Below, one piece after another: positions 51,969 through 59,165 of a stretch of 59,165 bases of DNA. Within the stretch, counting starts at the first letter, position 1, and every line of letters begins with the position of its first letter. The notes beneath the pieces are model-generated. The model did not search any database and was not told the origin of the DNA. It was given only the letters and a program-made list of their open reading frames with translations. Source of the DNA: Magnetospirillum sulfuroxidans (lineage in GTDB: Bacteria; Pseudomonadota; Alphaproteobacteria; Rhodospirillales; Magnetospirillaceae); NCBI RefSeq assembly GCF_018224925.1, contig NZ_JAGTUF010000021.1, positions 1-59,165 of the forward strand, written 5' to 3'. The position numbers were made by a program, and so were the translations under genes.

Positions 51969-53672
51969 CTAAAGCTGTCTGATTTCGATGTCGTATTTTT
52001 TTAGGGCATAGCCGATCTGGCGTGGCGTCAGCCCCAACAGGCGGGCGGCCTTGGCCTGGACCCAGCCGCAACGCTCCATCGCCTGAACCAACCGCGAGCG
52101 CTCATCCAGGCTGTCCAAATCCACCTCTGGGACGGATTCGCTTGGCGCCTGGGGGGCGCTGCTGACCGGCGGCGGCGCGGCGGAAACGGCGACCGGTTCG
52201 CGCACCGGCGCGGTGGGGATGGGGACCAGATGGCTGGCGCCTTGGCCTTGGCCGGGTTTGCCGTCCCACAGGGTCGATGACAGACAAAGGTCGCGCCGAC
52301 ACGACAGGTCGATTTCGTCGATGACGTCGCCATGGGCCATGGTGGCGGTGCGATAGATGCAGTTTTCCAGCTCGCGCACGTTGCCGGGGAAGTTGCAGCG
52401 TTGCAGGGTTTGCAAGGCCTTGGCGGTGATGCCGACCTTCCGGGCGTTTTCCTGGTTGAATTGGCCAAGGAAATGGTCGGCCAGCAACGGAATGTCGCCG
52501 TGACGCTCGCGCAGGGGCGGCAGGAAGATGGGCACCACGTTCAGGCGGAAGTACAGATCGGCGCGGAATTCGCCCTTGGTTACCGCCATTTCCAGATTGC
52601 GGTTGGTGGCGGCGACCAGGCGCACATCCACTTTCAGGGTCTTGGCGCCGCCGACGCGTTCAAATTCGCCCTCTTGCAGCACGCGCAGCAGCTTGGACTG
52701 GAAATTGGCGGAAATCTCGCCGATTTCGTCCAAGAACAAGGTGCCGCCATTGGCCAATTCGAAGCGGCCCTTGCGATCGGCGATGGCGCCGGTAAAGGCG
52801 CCCTTTTCGTGACCGAACAATTCCGATTCCAGCACGCTTTCCGACAGCGCCGCGCAATTGACCTTGACGAAGGGCTTGGCTGCGCGCTTGGACAGCATGT
52901 GCACGGCGTGGGCGATCATTTCCTTGCCGGTGCCGCTTTCGCCGCGCAGCAGCACGGTGGCCTTGGTCGGCGCCGCCTGTTGCACCTGGGCGAACACCCG
53001 GCCCATGGCCTCGGAATTGCCGACGATGTCTTCCAATCCGGCGGCCTGGGCGGCGGCGGGCTTGATCTTGATGACCTGCTTTTGCAGCCGGGCGTTGTCT
53101 TCCATCAATTGTTCGCGGTCAGCCAGCACCTTGCGGTACAGGCCGACGGTCTGGCCGATCAGGGTGCCGACCATGGTCAGGAAGCGGATATCGTGTTGAA
53201 ACCCCCGGTGGGCGCCGCTTTCGCGGCTGCGCAACACCGACAGGGTGCCAAAAGGCCGGTCATTGGTCTTCACCGGCACACAGAGAAAAGCCAGGCTGTC
53301 ATCGTCTGGGTCCAGGAATTCAGCGATGTAATCGGCCAATCCAGGGTCGCCGACGGCGCTGGGCACCACCATGGGCATCGAGCCTTCCAGCACCGGGCGG
53401 ATGGCGGCCATGGGGTATTTCAGCCCGCCATCGCGGGCTTCGCGCAGGCTCATGCCGGTGACGGCGGCCAAGATCTGTTCGTCGCTGCCGTCATCCAAGG
53501 TGACGACGCCGTGGCGCATTTGCAGATAAGAGGACAAGATGTTGAGGACGTCATGCAAGGCACGATCAAGATCGAAGGTCGAACCCAGCACCTTGCCGAT
53601 TTCATAGATGCCGATCAGCTGCGCTTCGCTGTCTTCGTTCCGCGTTTTGCTCAAGCTACCCATCCTGTGCAC
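51969..53672 (-). CDS. nifA: NifA, sigma-54 activator of nif genes
   Basis: A 567-residue NifA. A GAF domain covers about residues 25-170. The AAA+ domain has Walker A GESGTGKE (244-251), GAFTGA (291-296) and FLDEIGEI (313-320). The C-terminal Fis-type HTH is [19 protein letters not shown]. Between the last two domains the cysteines 426, 438, 458 and 463 form C-x11-C-x19-C-x4-C, the signature of oxygen- and iron-sensitive NifA. A Pro/Ala-rich linker follows it. The start may be the GTG at 53672 or ATG at 53663. It is the last gene after fixABCX and a ferritin-like gene. Confidence 0.95.
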   Translation of the reverse strand: MHRMGSLSKTRNEDSEAQLIGIYEIGKVLGSTFDLDRALHDVLNILSSYLQMRHGVVTLDDGSDEQILAAVTGMSLREARDGGLKYPMAAIRPVLEGSMPMVVPSAVGDPGLADYIAEFLDPDDDSLAFLCVPVKTNDRPFGTLSVLRSRESGAHRGFQHDIRFLTMVGTLIGQTVGLYRKVLADREQLMEDNARLQKQVIKIKPAAAQAAGLEDIVGNSEAMGRVFAQVQQAAPTKATVLLRGESGTGKEMIAHAVHMLSKRAAKPFVKVNCAALSESVLESELFGHEKGAFTGAIADRKGRFELANGGTLFLDEIGEISANFQSKLLRVLQEGEFERVGGAKTLKVDVRLVAATNRNLEMAVTKGEFRADLYFRLNVVPIFLPPLRERHGDIPLLADHFLGQFNQENARKVGITAKALQTLQRCNFPGNVRELENCIYRTATMAHGDVIDEIDLSCRRDLCLSSTLWDGKPGQGQGASHLVPIPTAPVREPVAVSAAPPPVSSAPQAPSESVPEVDLDSLDERSRLVQAMERCGWVQAKAARLLGLTPRQIGYALKKYDIEIRQL

Positions 53673-53792
53673 CCCATGGCTGGCCTTGCTCTAAGAATGA
53701 GCATCCCCACGGCATGATTAATTGTTAGACTTTAGCGCTGTCTGAACTGGTTCGTCCAGTGCCACCAAGCCGGCAATTGCTGCAAATGCGAA

Positions 53793-53827
53793 GGGGTGCC
53801 CATGCGCTTGTTGCACATGGGCACCCC
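53793..53827 (-). terminator. Hairpin between ferritin-like gene and nifA
   Basis: Perfect 12-bp arms GGGGTGCCCATG and CATGGGCACCCC with an 11-base loop. On the minus strand it is followed only by TTCGCATTTG, so partial read-through from the fix operon into nifA is plausible. Confidence 0.5.
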
Positions 53828-53856
53828 TATCGGGTAGGTCAAGAGGATAAACCGTA

Positions 53857-54312
53857 TCAGGCGGCCAGACGCTGGATCCAGCGCTGGATCGCTTCCACGT
53901 GCTCGGCCTCTTCGTCGGTGAATTCCTGCGCCATGACGCGAATTTCCGGATCGGTGGTGGTGTCGAGCACGTTTTTATAGAATTCATAGCCGCGCATCTC
54001 GGCATCAAGCGCCAGACGCATGGCTTCTTGTACTCCCATCATCGGGTCGGCGCCCCAGATGGCGGCAGCTTCCGGGCTTTCCATTTCCGGCCACTTGAAG
54101 TCGTCAGCGGTCATTTCCGGCAGGTCATGATAGCCGCAGCGTTCCTTGGCCTGCTGGTAATGCAGCTGCGAGTAATGGGCCATTTGGGCGAAGAAGTCGC
54201 AGACTTCCTTGTTGCCGTGGGTTTTGGCGGCTTCGGCCAGTTCCTTGAAGCGCAACACCGCCTCTTGTTCCAACCGCGCCGCATAGGCGAGGAATTCGTC
54301 AACCGATTTCAT
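53857..54312 (-). CDS. Ferritin-like (rubrerythrin-type) di-iron protein
   Basis: A 151-residue four-helix protein. Likely di-iron ligands are spread over the helices: EFLAYAARLEQEAVLRFKEL, FFAQMAHYSQLHYQQAKERC, LALDAEMRGYEFYKNVL and DEEAEHVEAIQRWIQ, each with the E-x6-Y or E-x2-H type spacing of ferritin-like proteins. No rubredoxin domain is present. It lies ten bases after fixX. A role in peroxide removal or iron handling near nitrogenase is inferred. Confidence 0.8.
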   Translation of the reverse strand: MKSVDEFLAYAARLEQEAVLRFKELAEAAKTHGNKEVCDFFAQMAHYSQLHYQQAKERCGYHDLPEMTADDFKWPEMESPEAAAIWGADPMMGVQEAMRLALDAEMRGYEFYKNVLDTTTDPEIRVMAQEFTDEEAEHVEAIQRWIQRLAA

Positions 54313-54321
54313 GACAGTTCC

Positions 54322-54615
54322 TCAACCGAACTTGAACAAGATGCCGTAGCCACCGCGCGGATAATTCCACTCGATGTCACCGGTGGCGGCGCAGACGATG
54401 CGGCAGGTGCCGCATTCCAGGCAACCATCGGGAGCGATTTCGACCTGACCGGTTTCGTTGCGGGTATAGCAACCGGCCGGGCAGACCTTGACCAGGGCGG
54501 CCAAGGCATCCGAGGGCTTGGTGTGCGGCTTGACGCTGATATGGGGGCGGCCTTCGTCCACCATGTAGCGGTTCTGATAGAGCTTTTCCTCTACCTTGAT
54601 GCTGATCTCTTGCAT
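54322..54615 (-). CDS. fixX: FixX, ferredoxin-like subunit of the FixABCX complex
   Basis: A 97-residue FixX. The start [18 protein letters not shown] and the cluster segment [20 protein letters not shown], then [11 protein letters not shown], supply cysteines for the iron-sulfur clusters. FixABCX bifurcates electrons from NADH to ferredoxin/flavodoxin and to quinone, supplying reductant to nitrogenase. It follows fixC after a 59-bp gap with a hairpin. Confidence 0.92.
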   Translation of the reverse strand: MQEISIKVEEKLYQNRYMVDEGRPHISVKPHTKPSDALAALVKVCPAGCYTRNETGQVEIAPDGCLECGTCRIVCAATGDIEWNYPRGGYGILFKFG

Positions 54616-54630
54616 GGAGGTTCTCCTGAT

Positions 54631-54668
54631 GAGCCCAAGGCGGCGGCGGGGGCGCCAGCCTTGGGCTC
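54631..54668 (-). repeat. fixC-fixX intercistronic hairpin
   Basis: 11-bp perfect arms GAGCCCAAGGC and GCCTTGGGCTC around a GC-rich loop. It may tune the amount of FixX relative to FixC. Confidence 0.45.
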
Positions 54669-54674
54669 GTCTGA

Positions 54675-55976
54675 TTAACGGAAGGCGCGAGCCAGATTGA
54701 ACATATCGCCGATCAGACCGCCGATACGCCGCGTCGAGCGGAACGACTTGGTGATCTTCTTTTCCTTGCTGCGCTTATCTTCGCCATCGACGCGCAACAT
54801 GGTTTCGGCGGCTTGCGACAACAGGCGCGGATAATCGGTGAAGAAGTGCTTGTTGTTGTGCAAGACCTTGGGCAAGCGGCGATATTTGTGCAGATCCTTG
54901 ATGACGAAGCTGTCTTCCAACGCCTTCTTATAGGCGGACAGCACCGAGGCGATCATCGGCTTGCCGGCCTTCTTGGCCTCGATCACCGTCTCGGCCGCCA
55001 GACGCCCCGAAGTCATCGCCATGTTCGAGCCCTCACGATGGACGGCGTTGACGAACTGGGCGGCGTCGCCGACGATCATCCAGCCATCGCCGAACAATTG
55101 CGGCACCGCGTTCAGACCGCCTTCGGGGATCAGATGGGCGGCGTATTCCTTGACTTCGGACCCGGCCAGCAACGGCTTGATCGACGGATGGTTCTTGAAT
55201 TTTTCCAACAGGAAGGCCGGGCGGACCTGGGCTTCGGTGAAATCCGAGACCAGGCAGCCGATGCCGACGGCGATGCTTTCCTTGTTGGTGTACAAGAACG
55301 CGGTGCCGACCATGCCGACAGTGACCGAGCCGGCCACCTCGATGACCACGCCTTCTTCCTCGCCGATGTTGAAGCGGCTTTCGATGACGTCTTGCGGCAG
55401 GAAGTGCATTTCCTTGACCGCCAGGGCGACGGATTCGGGGGTGACTTCTTTTTTCAGGCCCGAGCGGTTGGCGACCAGGGCATTGACGCCATCGGCCATC
55501 ACCACCACGTCGGCATAGACTTCGCCTTCGTCACGGTCGGTGCGGACGCCGATGACCTTGCCCTTGGCATCCTTGATCAGTTCGGTGACGGTGGTTTCGC
55601 ACACGACCAAGGCGCCGGCTTCGCGGACCTGGCGATTGAACCACTTGTCGAACTGGGCGCGGATGATGGTGTAGCGGTTGGGCTTTTCTTCATTGAAGGC
55701 GTCGGAACGATAATGGCCGCCGACATGGGCCTTGTCGTCCAAGATCCACATGCGTTGTTCGACGATGTGGCGTTCCAGCGGCGCATCCTCGCGGAAATCG
55801 GGGATGATGCGTTCCAGCGCGTCGGCGTACAAGATGGCGCCCTGGACGTTCTTCGAGCCGGAATATTCGCCGCGTTCGATTTGCAGCACGTTCAAGCCGG
55901 CCTTGGCCATGACATAGGCGCAGGCGTTGCCCGAAGGGCCGGCCCCGATCACGATGGCGTCGAAAGTCTCACTCAT
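54675..55976 (-). CDS. fixC: FixC, flavoprotein quinone reductase subunit
   Basis: A 433-residue FixC of the ETF-quinone oxidoreductase family. The FAD-binding start is [20 protein letters not shown]; the [20 protein letters not shown] segment is typical of FixC; and [20 protein letters not shown] is the second flavin motif. It passes one of the bifurcated electrons to quinone at the membrane. 14 bp after fixB. Confidence 0.94.
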   Translation of the reverse strand: MSETFDAIVIGAGPSGNACAYVMAKAGLNVLQIERGEYSGSKNVQGAILYADALERIIPDFREDAPLERHIVEQRMWILDDKAHVGGHYRSDAFNEEKPNRYTIIRAQFDKWFNRQVREAGALVVCETTVTELIKDAKGKVIGVRTDRDEGEVYADVVVMADGVNALVANRSGLKKEVTPESVALAVKEMHFLPQDVIESRFNIGEEEGVVIEVAGSVTVGMVGTAFLYTNKESIAVGIGCLVSDFTEAQVRPAFLLEKFKNHPSIKPLLAGSEVKEYAAHLIPEGGLNAVPQLFGDGWMIVGDAAQFVNAVHREGSNMAMTSGRLAAETVIEAKKAGKPMIASVLSAYKKALEDSFVIKDLHKYRRLPKVLHNNKHFFTDYPRLLSQAAETMLRVDGEDKRSKEKKITKSFRSTRRIGGLIGDMFNLARAFR

Positions 55977-55990
55977 GATTCAAGCCTCCT

Positions 55991-57091
55991 TCAGCCGGCC
56001 AGCCGGTTGACCGCCAGACGGCGGCGAAATGCTTCGGTCAATGCCGGCAGGATCTGCAAGGCGTCGCCGACGATGCCCATATGGGCGAATTCGAAGATGG
56101 TGGCGTTGGGGTCGGTGTTGATGGCCAAGACGATATCCGACCCCTCGACGCCGACGCGGTGCTGAATGGCGCCCGAAATCCCGGCGGCGATATAAAGACG
56201 CGGCCGGATGGTCTTGCCGGTCTGGCCGATCTGGCGTTCCGCCGGCATCCACCCCTTTTGCACCACCGGGCGCGAACAGCCGTATTCAGCGCCAAGAACC
56301 TGAGCCAGATCGGTGACCAGCTTGAAGTTCTCGGGCCGGCCCAGACCCATGCCGCCGGCGACGACGATATCGGCATAGGCCAGTTGGGCCTTGTCCATGT
56401 TGGCGTCGGGGATGAAGTCCAAAATCTTGGTGATGATGTCGCTTTCGGCCATGACCAGCGAATGGCGGACGACGCGGCCGGTGCGGCCTTCTTGCGCCTC
56501 CGGCATGGCCATGACGCGGGGGCGGATGGTGGCCATCTGCGGACGGAAGTTGAGCGTGTGGATGGTGCACAAAAGCGTGCCGCCAAAGGTCGGGCGGGTG
56601 GCCGCCAACGAGCCTTCGTGGTCGATGGCCAATTCGGTGCAATCGGCGGTCAGGCCGGTGGCCAAGGTGGTGGCGACGGTGCCGGCCAGATCGCGGCCCA
56701 GATTGGTGGCGCCCATCAGCAGGATTTCCGGCTTGAAGGTGTTGACCAGATCGGTCATCGCCGCCGCATAGGGCTGGTTGCGGTAATCGGCCAGCAGCGG
56801 GTCTTCCATCAGATAGACCAGATCGGCGCCATAGGAAAACGCCTCTTCGATCGCCTTGGTGGACGCGTCGCCGGGGCCGGCCAGCAAGGCGCCGGCCAGT
56901 TCAACGCCCAACTTGTCGGCCAGCTTGCGGCCTTCACCCAGCAATTCCCATGAAACCGGGTGAACGACGCCGCGTTCCATTTCGATCAGCACCCAGACGT
57001 GCTTGTAATCGCGGAAACGTTCGGGCAGTTCCTTCTTCATCCCGGCGCGGGAGCCACCGGCAGCGGCGGCGGGAGCAGCTTTATCGCTCAT
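55991..57091 (-). CDS. fixB: FixB, electron-transfer flavoprotein alpha subunit
   Basis: A 366-residue ETF-alpha type protein. The N-terminus has an Ala/Gly-rich extension ([17 protein letters not shown]); the C-terminal FAD domain shows [37 protein letters not shown] and [19 protein letters not shown]. With FixA it forms the bifurcating flavoprotein. The ATG at 57091 has AAGGAG at ideal spacing; the frame remains open further upstream but is fixA sequence in another frame. Confidence 0.94.
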   Translation of the reverse strand: MSDKAAPAAAAGGSRAGMKKELPERFRDYKHVWVLIEMERGVVHPVSWELLGEGRKLADKLGVELAGALLAGPGDASTKAIEEAFSYGADLVYLMEDPLLADYRNQPYAAAMTDLVNTFKPEILLMGATNLGRDLAGTVATTLATGLTADCTELAIDHEGSLAATRPTFGGTLLCTIHTLNFRPQMATIRPRVMAMPEAQEGRTGRVVRHSLVMAESDIITKILDFIPDANMDKAQLAYADIVVAGGMGLGRPENFKLVTDLAQVLGAEYGCSRPVVQKGWMPAERQIGQTGKTIRPRLYIAAGISGAIQHRVGVEGSDIVLAINTDPNATIFEFAHMGIVGDALQILPALTEAFRRRLAVNRLAG

Positions 57092-57104
57092 GTCACTCTC
57101 TCCT

Positions 57105-57956
57105 TCAGGCCTGAGCCGCGCGGCCGACCAGATCGGTCTGCAGCTTGGGGGCGGCGGCGAAGATGGCTTCGACGGCATCGTTGGCGATGTCGCTGGTGGG
57201 ACGATTGGTGGTGTCGATCAACTTGGCCTTGTCGGCGCGCGGCTTGGGCGCGAACACCTTCTTGACCACGGTGGGCGAGCCGCGCAGGCCGCAGCGGGTG
57301 ACGTCCTCGATGCCGGCGGCGGCGGCGTTGAAGGTCTTGATCGGCTCGCGGCCGGCGCGCAGCACGTTGGGCATGGAGCCGCGGCGGATGGTGTTCGAGC
57401 CTTCCAGCATGGTGACCATGCACGGCAGCTTGGTCTTGAGCACCTGGACGCCGCCTTCGGAGCGACGCTGCACGGTGATCTCGCGCGCCTTGGCGTCCAG
57501 CGCCTCGATGGAGGAGACATAGGTCAACTGATTGAGGCCGAGGCGACAGGCGATCCCCGGGCCGACCTGGGCGGTATCGCCGTCGATGGTCTGCTTGCCG
57601 CAGAACACCAGATCCACCGGTTCGTCCTCGGCGATCTTGGTGATGGCCATGGACAAGGCATACGAGGTGGCCAGAGTGTCGGAACCGGCGAAGAAGCGGT
57701 CGGTCAGCAATACCGCCTTGTCGGCGCCGATCCCCATGGCCTTGCGCAGCGCGTCCTCGGCCATGGGCGGGCCCATGGTCAACACGGTCACCTTGCCGCC
57801 GACCTGATCGCGCAATTGCAGCGCTGCTTCCAGCGAGTAAAGGTCGTACGGATTGATGATCGTCGGCACGCCCTGGCGCATGATGGTATTGGTAACGGGA
57901 TGGACGCGGATCTGAGCGCTGTCCGGAACCTGCTTGATACAAACAACGATATTCAT
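57105..57956 (-). CDS. fixA: FixA, electron-transfer flavoprotein beta subunit
   Basis: A 283-residue ETF-beta type protein with [19 protein letters not shown] at the start, [20 protein letters not shown] and [20 protein letters not shown] in the nucleotide-binding part. It probably holds the NADH-oxidising flavin of the complex. The ATG at 57956 has AAGGAG. First gene of fixABCX, 38 bp from a sigma-54 promoter. Confidence 0.94.
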   Translation of the reverse strand: MNIVVCIKQVPDSAQIRVHPVTNTIMRQGVPTIINPYDLYSLEAALQLRDQVGGKVTVLTMGPPMAEDALRKAMGIGADKAVLLTDRFFAGSDTLATSYALSMAITKIAEDEPVDLVFCGKQTIDGDTAQVGPGIACRLGLNQLTYVSSIEALDAKAREITVQRRSEGGVQVLKTKLPCMVTMLEGSNTIRRGSMPNVLRAGREPIKTFNAAAAGIEDVTRCGLRGSPTVVKKVFAPKPRADKAKLIDTTNRPTSDIANDAVEAIFAAAPKLQTDLVGRAAQA

Positions 57957-57993
57957 GGCCGGGCTCCTTGGCGGAAAATCTGGAACTGCGTTT

Positions 57994-58009
57994 CGCAATC
58001 CGCGTGCCA
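57994..58009 (-). promoter_or_regulatory. Sigma-54 promoter of fixABCX
   Basis: Minus strand TGGCAC-GCGGA-TTGCG, 38 bp before fixA. Confidence 0.88.
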
Positions 58010-58027
58010 TTGCAGCAAAATTATAAA

Positions 58028-58040
58028 AATCAACGGGTTG
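58028..58040. promoter_or_regulatory. IHF site upstream of fixA
   Basis: AATCAA-CGGG-TTG matches WATCAANNNNTTR exactly, in an AT-rich patch between the -24/-12 element and the NifA site. Confidence 0.68.
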
Positions 58041-58064
58041 TCGTGTTTTTTATAGGTATGCCAT

Positions 58065-58080
58065 TGTCGCGCTTGCGACA
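58065..58080. promoter_or_regulatory. NifA upstream activator site of fixABCX
   Basis: TGTCGCGCTTGCGACA is a TGT-N10-ACA site and close to a perfect palindrome. It ends four bases before the nifW stop codon. Confidence 0.83.
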
Positions 58081-58083
58081 GTG

Positions 58084-58416
58084 TCAGCCGCGACCGGCCT
58101 TTAATGCGTCAAGCGAGACAAAACCCGGACTTCCCGGTTCCTGGTCCTTGAACACCTTGAACACTTTTTCGCTGATCCCGCTGGAGACGACGAAATCGGC
58201 GTAGGCGCGGGCCAGACTGGCGGCGCAGGCGGCTTTACGGCTTTCCTCGGGCAGGGCGTCGACGCCGTCCTGCTTCAGGTATTGCTGAAAACGCTTGAGG
58301 ATGTGGAGGCGACTGACGCTGACCACGCCTTGATCGAAAGGCACCGCCAACAGGGTGAAGAACTCCTCTGCTGCCGACAACGTGCGCAACTGCTCAAGAA
58401 TTCCGCTCATGCTCAT
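58084..58416 (-). CDS. nifW: NifW, nitrogenase-protective protein
   Basis: A NifW of 108-110 residues. Family segments are LRTLSAAEEFFTLLAVPFD, VSRLHILKRFQQYLK and FKVFKDQEPGSPGFVSLDAL. NifW is thought to aid MoFe-protein maturation or protect it from oxygen. The start is the ATG at 58416, or the second ATG at 58410, which has better spacing to AAGGG. Single-gene transcript with its own sigma-54 promoter; ends right before the fix regulatory region. Confidence 0.92.
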   Translation of the reverse strand: MSMSGILEQLRTLSAAEEFFTLLAVPFDQGVVSVSRLHILKRFQQYLKQDGVDALPEESRKAACAASLARAYADFVVSSGISEKVFKVFKDQEPGSPGFVSLDALKAGRG

Positions 58417-58468
58417 GCCCTTTTTTCCAGGTCGTGGGCGGCGGTTGCCGTCCCGTGCATAGAAGCGC

Positions 58469-58484
58469 AGCAAAGGGCGTGCCA
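58469..58484 (-). promoter_or_regulatory. Sigma-54 promoter of nifW
   Basis: Minus strand TGGCAC-GCCCT-TTGCT, about 53 bp before nifW. Confidence 0.86.
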
Positions 58485-58528
58485 GCCTAAACTGGAAGCA
58501 ATGCCTTGATTTTGTGCAAAATCCCGTG

Positions 58529-58544
58529 TGTCGCATATGCGACA
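58529..58544. promoter_or_regulatory. NifA upstream activator site of nifW
   Basis: TGTCGCATATGCGACA is a perfect palindrome fitting TGT-N10-ACA, about 45 bp upstream of the -24 element. It is also 150 bp upstream of glnK on the other strand. Confidence 0.85.
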
Positions 58545-58697
58545 GAGCTGTCGGGATTTGTCGGGTCAGCCAACAAAAGCGCGAAAAAGCGCCAAAATGG
58601 CGGTCATCGGTTAAAACGGCACGGCTTTTGAATAGGCAGAGTTAGTGGGCAAGCGCCCGCGTCGGCGTAGTGACCCTTCAAAATAAGGGGGAAGACC

Positions 58698-59036
58698 GTG
58701 AAACTGATCATTGCCATCATCAAGCCGTTTAAGCTGGACGAAGTGCGCGAGGCGCTGACCCAGTTGGGTATCCAGGGGCTGACCGCCACCGAGGTTAAGG
58801 GCTTTGGCCGTCAAAAGGGCCAGACCGAGATTTACCGTGCTGCTGAATATGTCGTGAGCTTCGTGCCCAAGATCAAGATCGAGCTGGTCGTCAATGACGA
58901 CGTCGTCGATCGCGCCGTTGAAGCCATTCAGGCGGCGGCCCGGACCGATAAGATCGGTGATGGCAAGATCTTCGTTATGGATGTTGCCCACGCGCTGCGC
59001 ATCCGCACCGGTGAAGCCGATACCGAAGCCCTTTGA
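58698..59036 (+). CDS. glnK: PII signal protein (GlnK/GlnB type)
   Basis: A 112-residue PII protein. The T-loop GRQKGQTEIYRAAEYVVSF has the uridylylation site Tyr51; the B-loop region is RTDKIGDGKIFVMDVAHALR with RIRTGEADTEAL at the end. It reports 2-oxoglutarate and ATP/ADP to AmtB, DraT/DraG, NifA and other targets. The start is a GTG with AGGGGGAAG upstream. The amtB gene 25 bp downstream identifies it as the GlnK-type copy. Confidence 0.93.
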   Translation: MKLIIAIIKPFKLDEVREALTQLGIQGLTATEVKGFGRQKGQTEIYRAAEYVVSFVPKIKIELVVNDDVVDRAVEAIQAAARTDKIGDGKIFVMDVAHALRIRTGEADTEAL

Positions 59037-59061
59037 TCCCCTTCCGTCAGAGGAAACAATC

Positions 59062-59165
59062 ATGAGCGATCTTATGAAAAAGGTAGTCGCCGGCGCCGGG
59101 TTGGCGTTGAGCAGCATGTTCATTGCCGGCGCTGCGCTGGCGGAAGAAGCGGCCGCGGCCGCGGC
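59062..59165 (+). CDS. amtB: Ammonium transporter AmtB, 5' end only
   Basis: The first 34 codons of a gene cut by the window edge. MSDLMKKVVAGAGLALSSMF followed by IAGAALAEE is a signal peptide of the kind found on proteobacterial AmtB proteins, then an Ala-rich start of the mature chain. AGAGGAAAC lies before the ATG. Assignment rests on position after glnK as much as on sequence. AmtB conducts ammonium and sequesters GlnK and DraG at the membrane. Confidence 0.75.
   Translation, partial: MSDLMKKVVAGAGLALSSMFIAGAALAEEAAAAA

Noticed and set aside
58617-58632. Sigma-54 promoter for glnK
   Set aside because: CGGCAC-GGCTT-TTGAA has the -24 GG but GA instead of GC at -12, and no NtrC-type site was found; too weak to annotate.

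Overview
The window is a high-GC alphaproteobacterial chromosome segment whose right half is a nitrogen-fixation region. The combination of nifHDK next to draT-draG, an oxygen-sensitive type NifA, fixABCX placed ahead of nifA, and glnK-amtB points to the Rhodospirillales, most likely the Magnetospirillum/Phaeospirillum group. I infer this from gene content and protein character; no database search was possible. No rRNA, tRNA, CRISPR array or intact insertion sequence was seen.

Left part (1-18.9 kb). After a DUF4337-type membrane protein and a DnaQ-like exonuclease comes a long minus-strand operon: two branched-chain-type substrate-binding proteins, LivH, LivM, LivG, LivF, an iron-type alcohol dehydrogenase, an acyl-CoA thioesterase, a succinate-semialdehyde-type dehydrogenase and a second iron-type alcohol dehydrogenase. 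It is preceded by a good sigma-54 promoter. Paired palindromes lie at the end of the adjacent gene for an NtrC-type response regulator, which overlaps its histidine kinase gene. This looks like a self-contained, inducible system for taking up and oxidising an alcohol or diol. A DAACS symporter with its own binding protein, a HAD phosphatase and a cupin follow.

Middle-left (18.9-25.8 kb). feoA-feoB-feoC runs into five small proteins and a P1B-type ATPase with an SCALKLATP membrane motif. Three of these proteins share an N-terminal PGR(V/I)RL motif. This matches the composition of ferrosome (fez) iron-storage-organelle clusters. The operon has a sigma-70 promoter and an FNR-type box.

Nif region (25.8-59.2 kb). 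The minus-strand units are: iscA-nifV; nifE-nifN-nifX-nifX-associated-fdxB-nifQ plus a tiny Cys-rich exported peptide; nifHDK; nifB-fdxN-nifZ-nifT-SIR2-2Fe2S ferredoxin; nifO; fixABCX-ferritin-like-nifA; and nifW. Units led by iscA, nifE, nifH, nifB, fixA and nifW each have a sigma-54 -24/-12 element and one or two TGT-N10-ACA NifA sites. Perfect IHF consensus sites lie before nifH and fixA. draT-draG (plus strand) diverge from nifH, and the target arginine is present in NifH. glnK and the start of amtB close the window.

Between nifE and nifK lies an accessory island of about 6 kb with two toxin-antitoxin pairs, a HEPN-motif protein, an unknown protein with a 21-bp tandem duplication, and three direct repeats at cassette edges. 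A papain-like protein with a secreted-toxin-style N-terminus follows draG.
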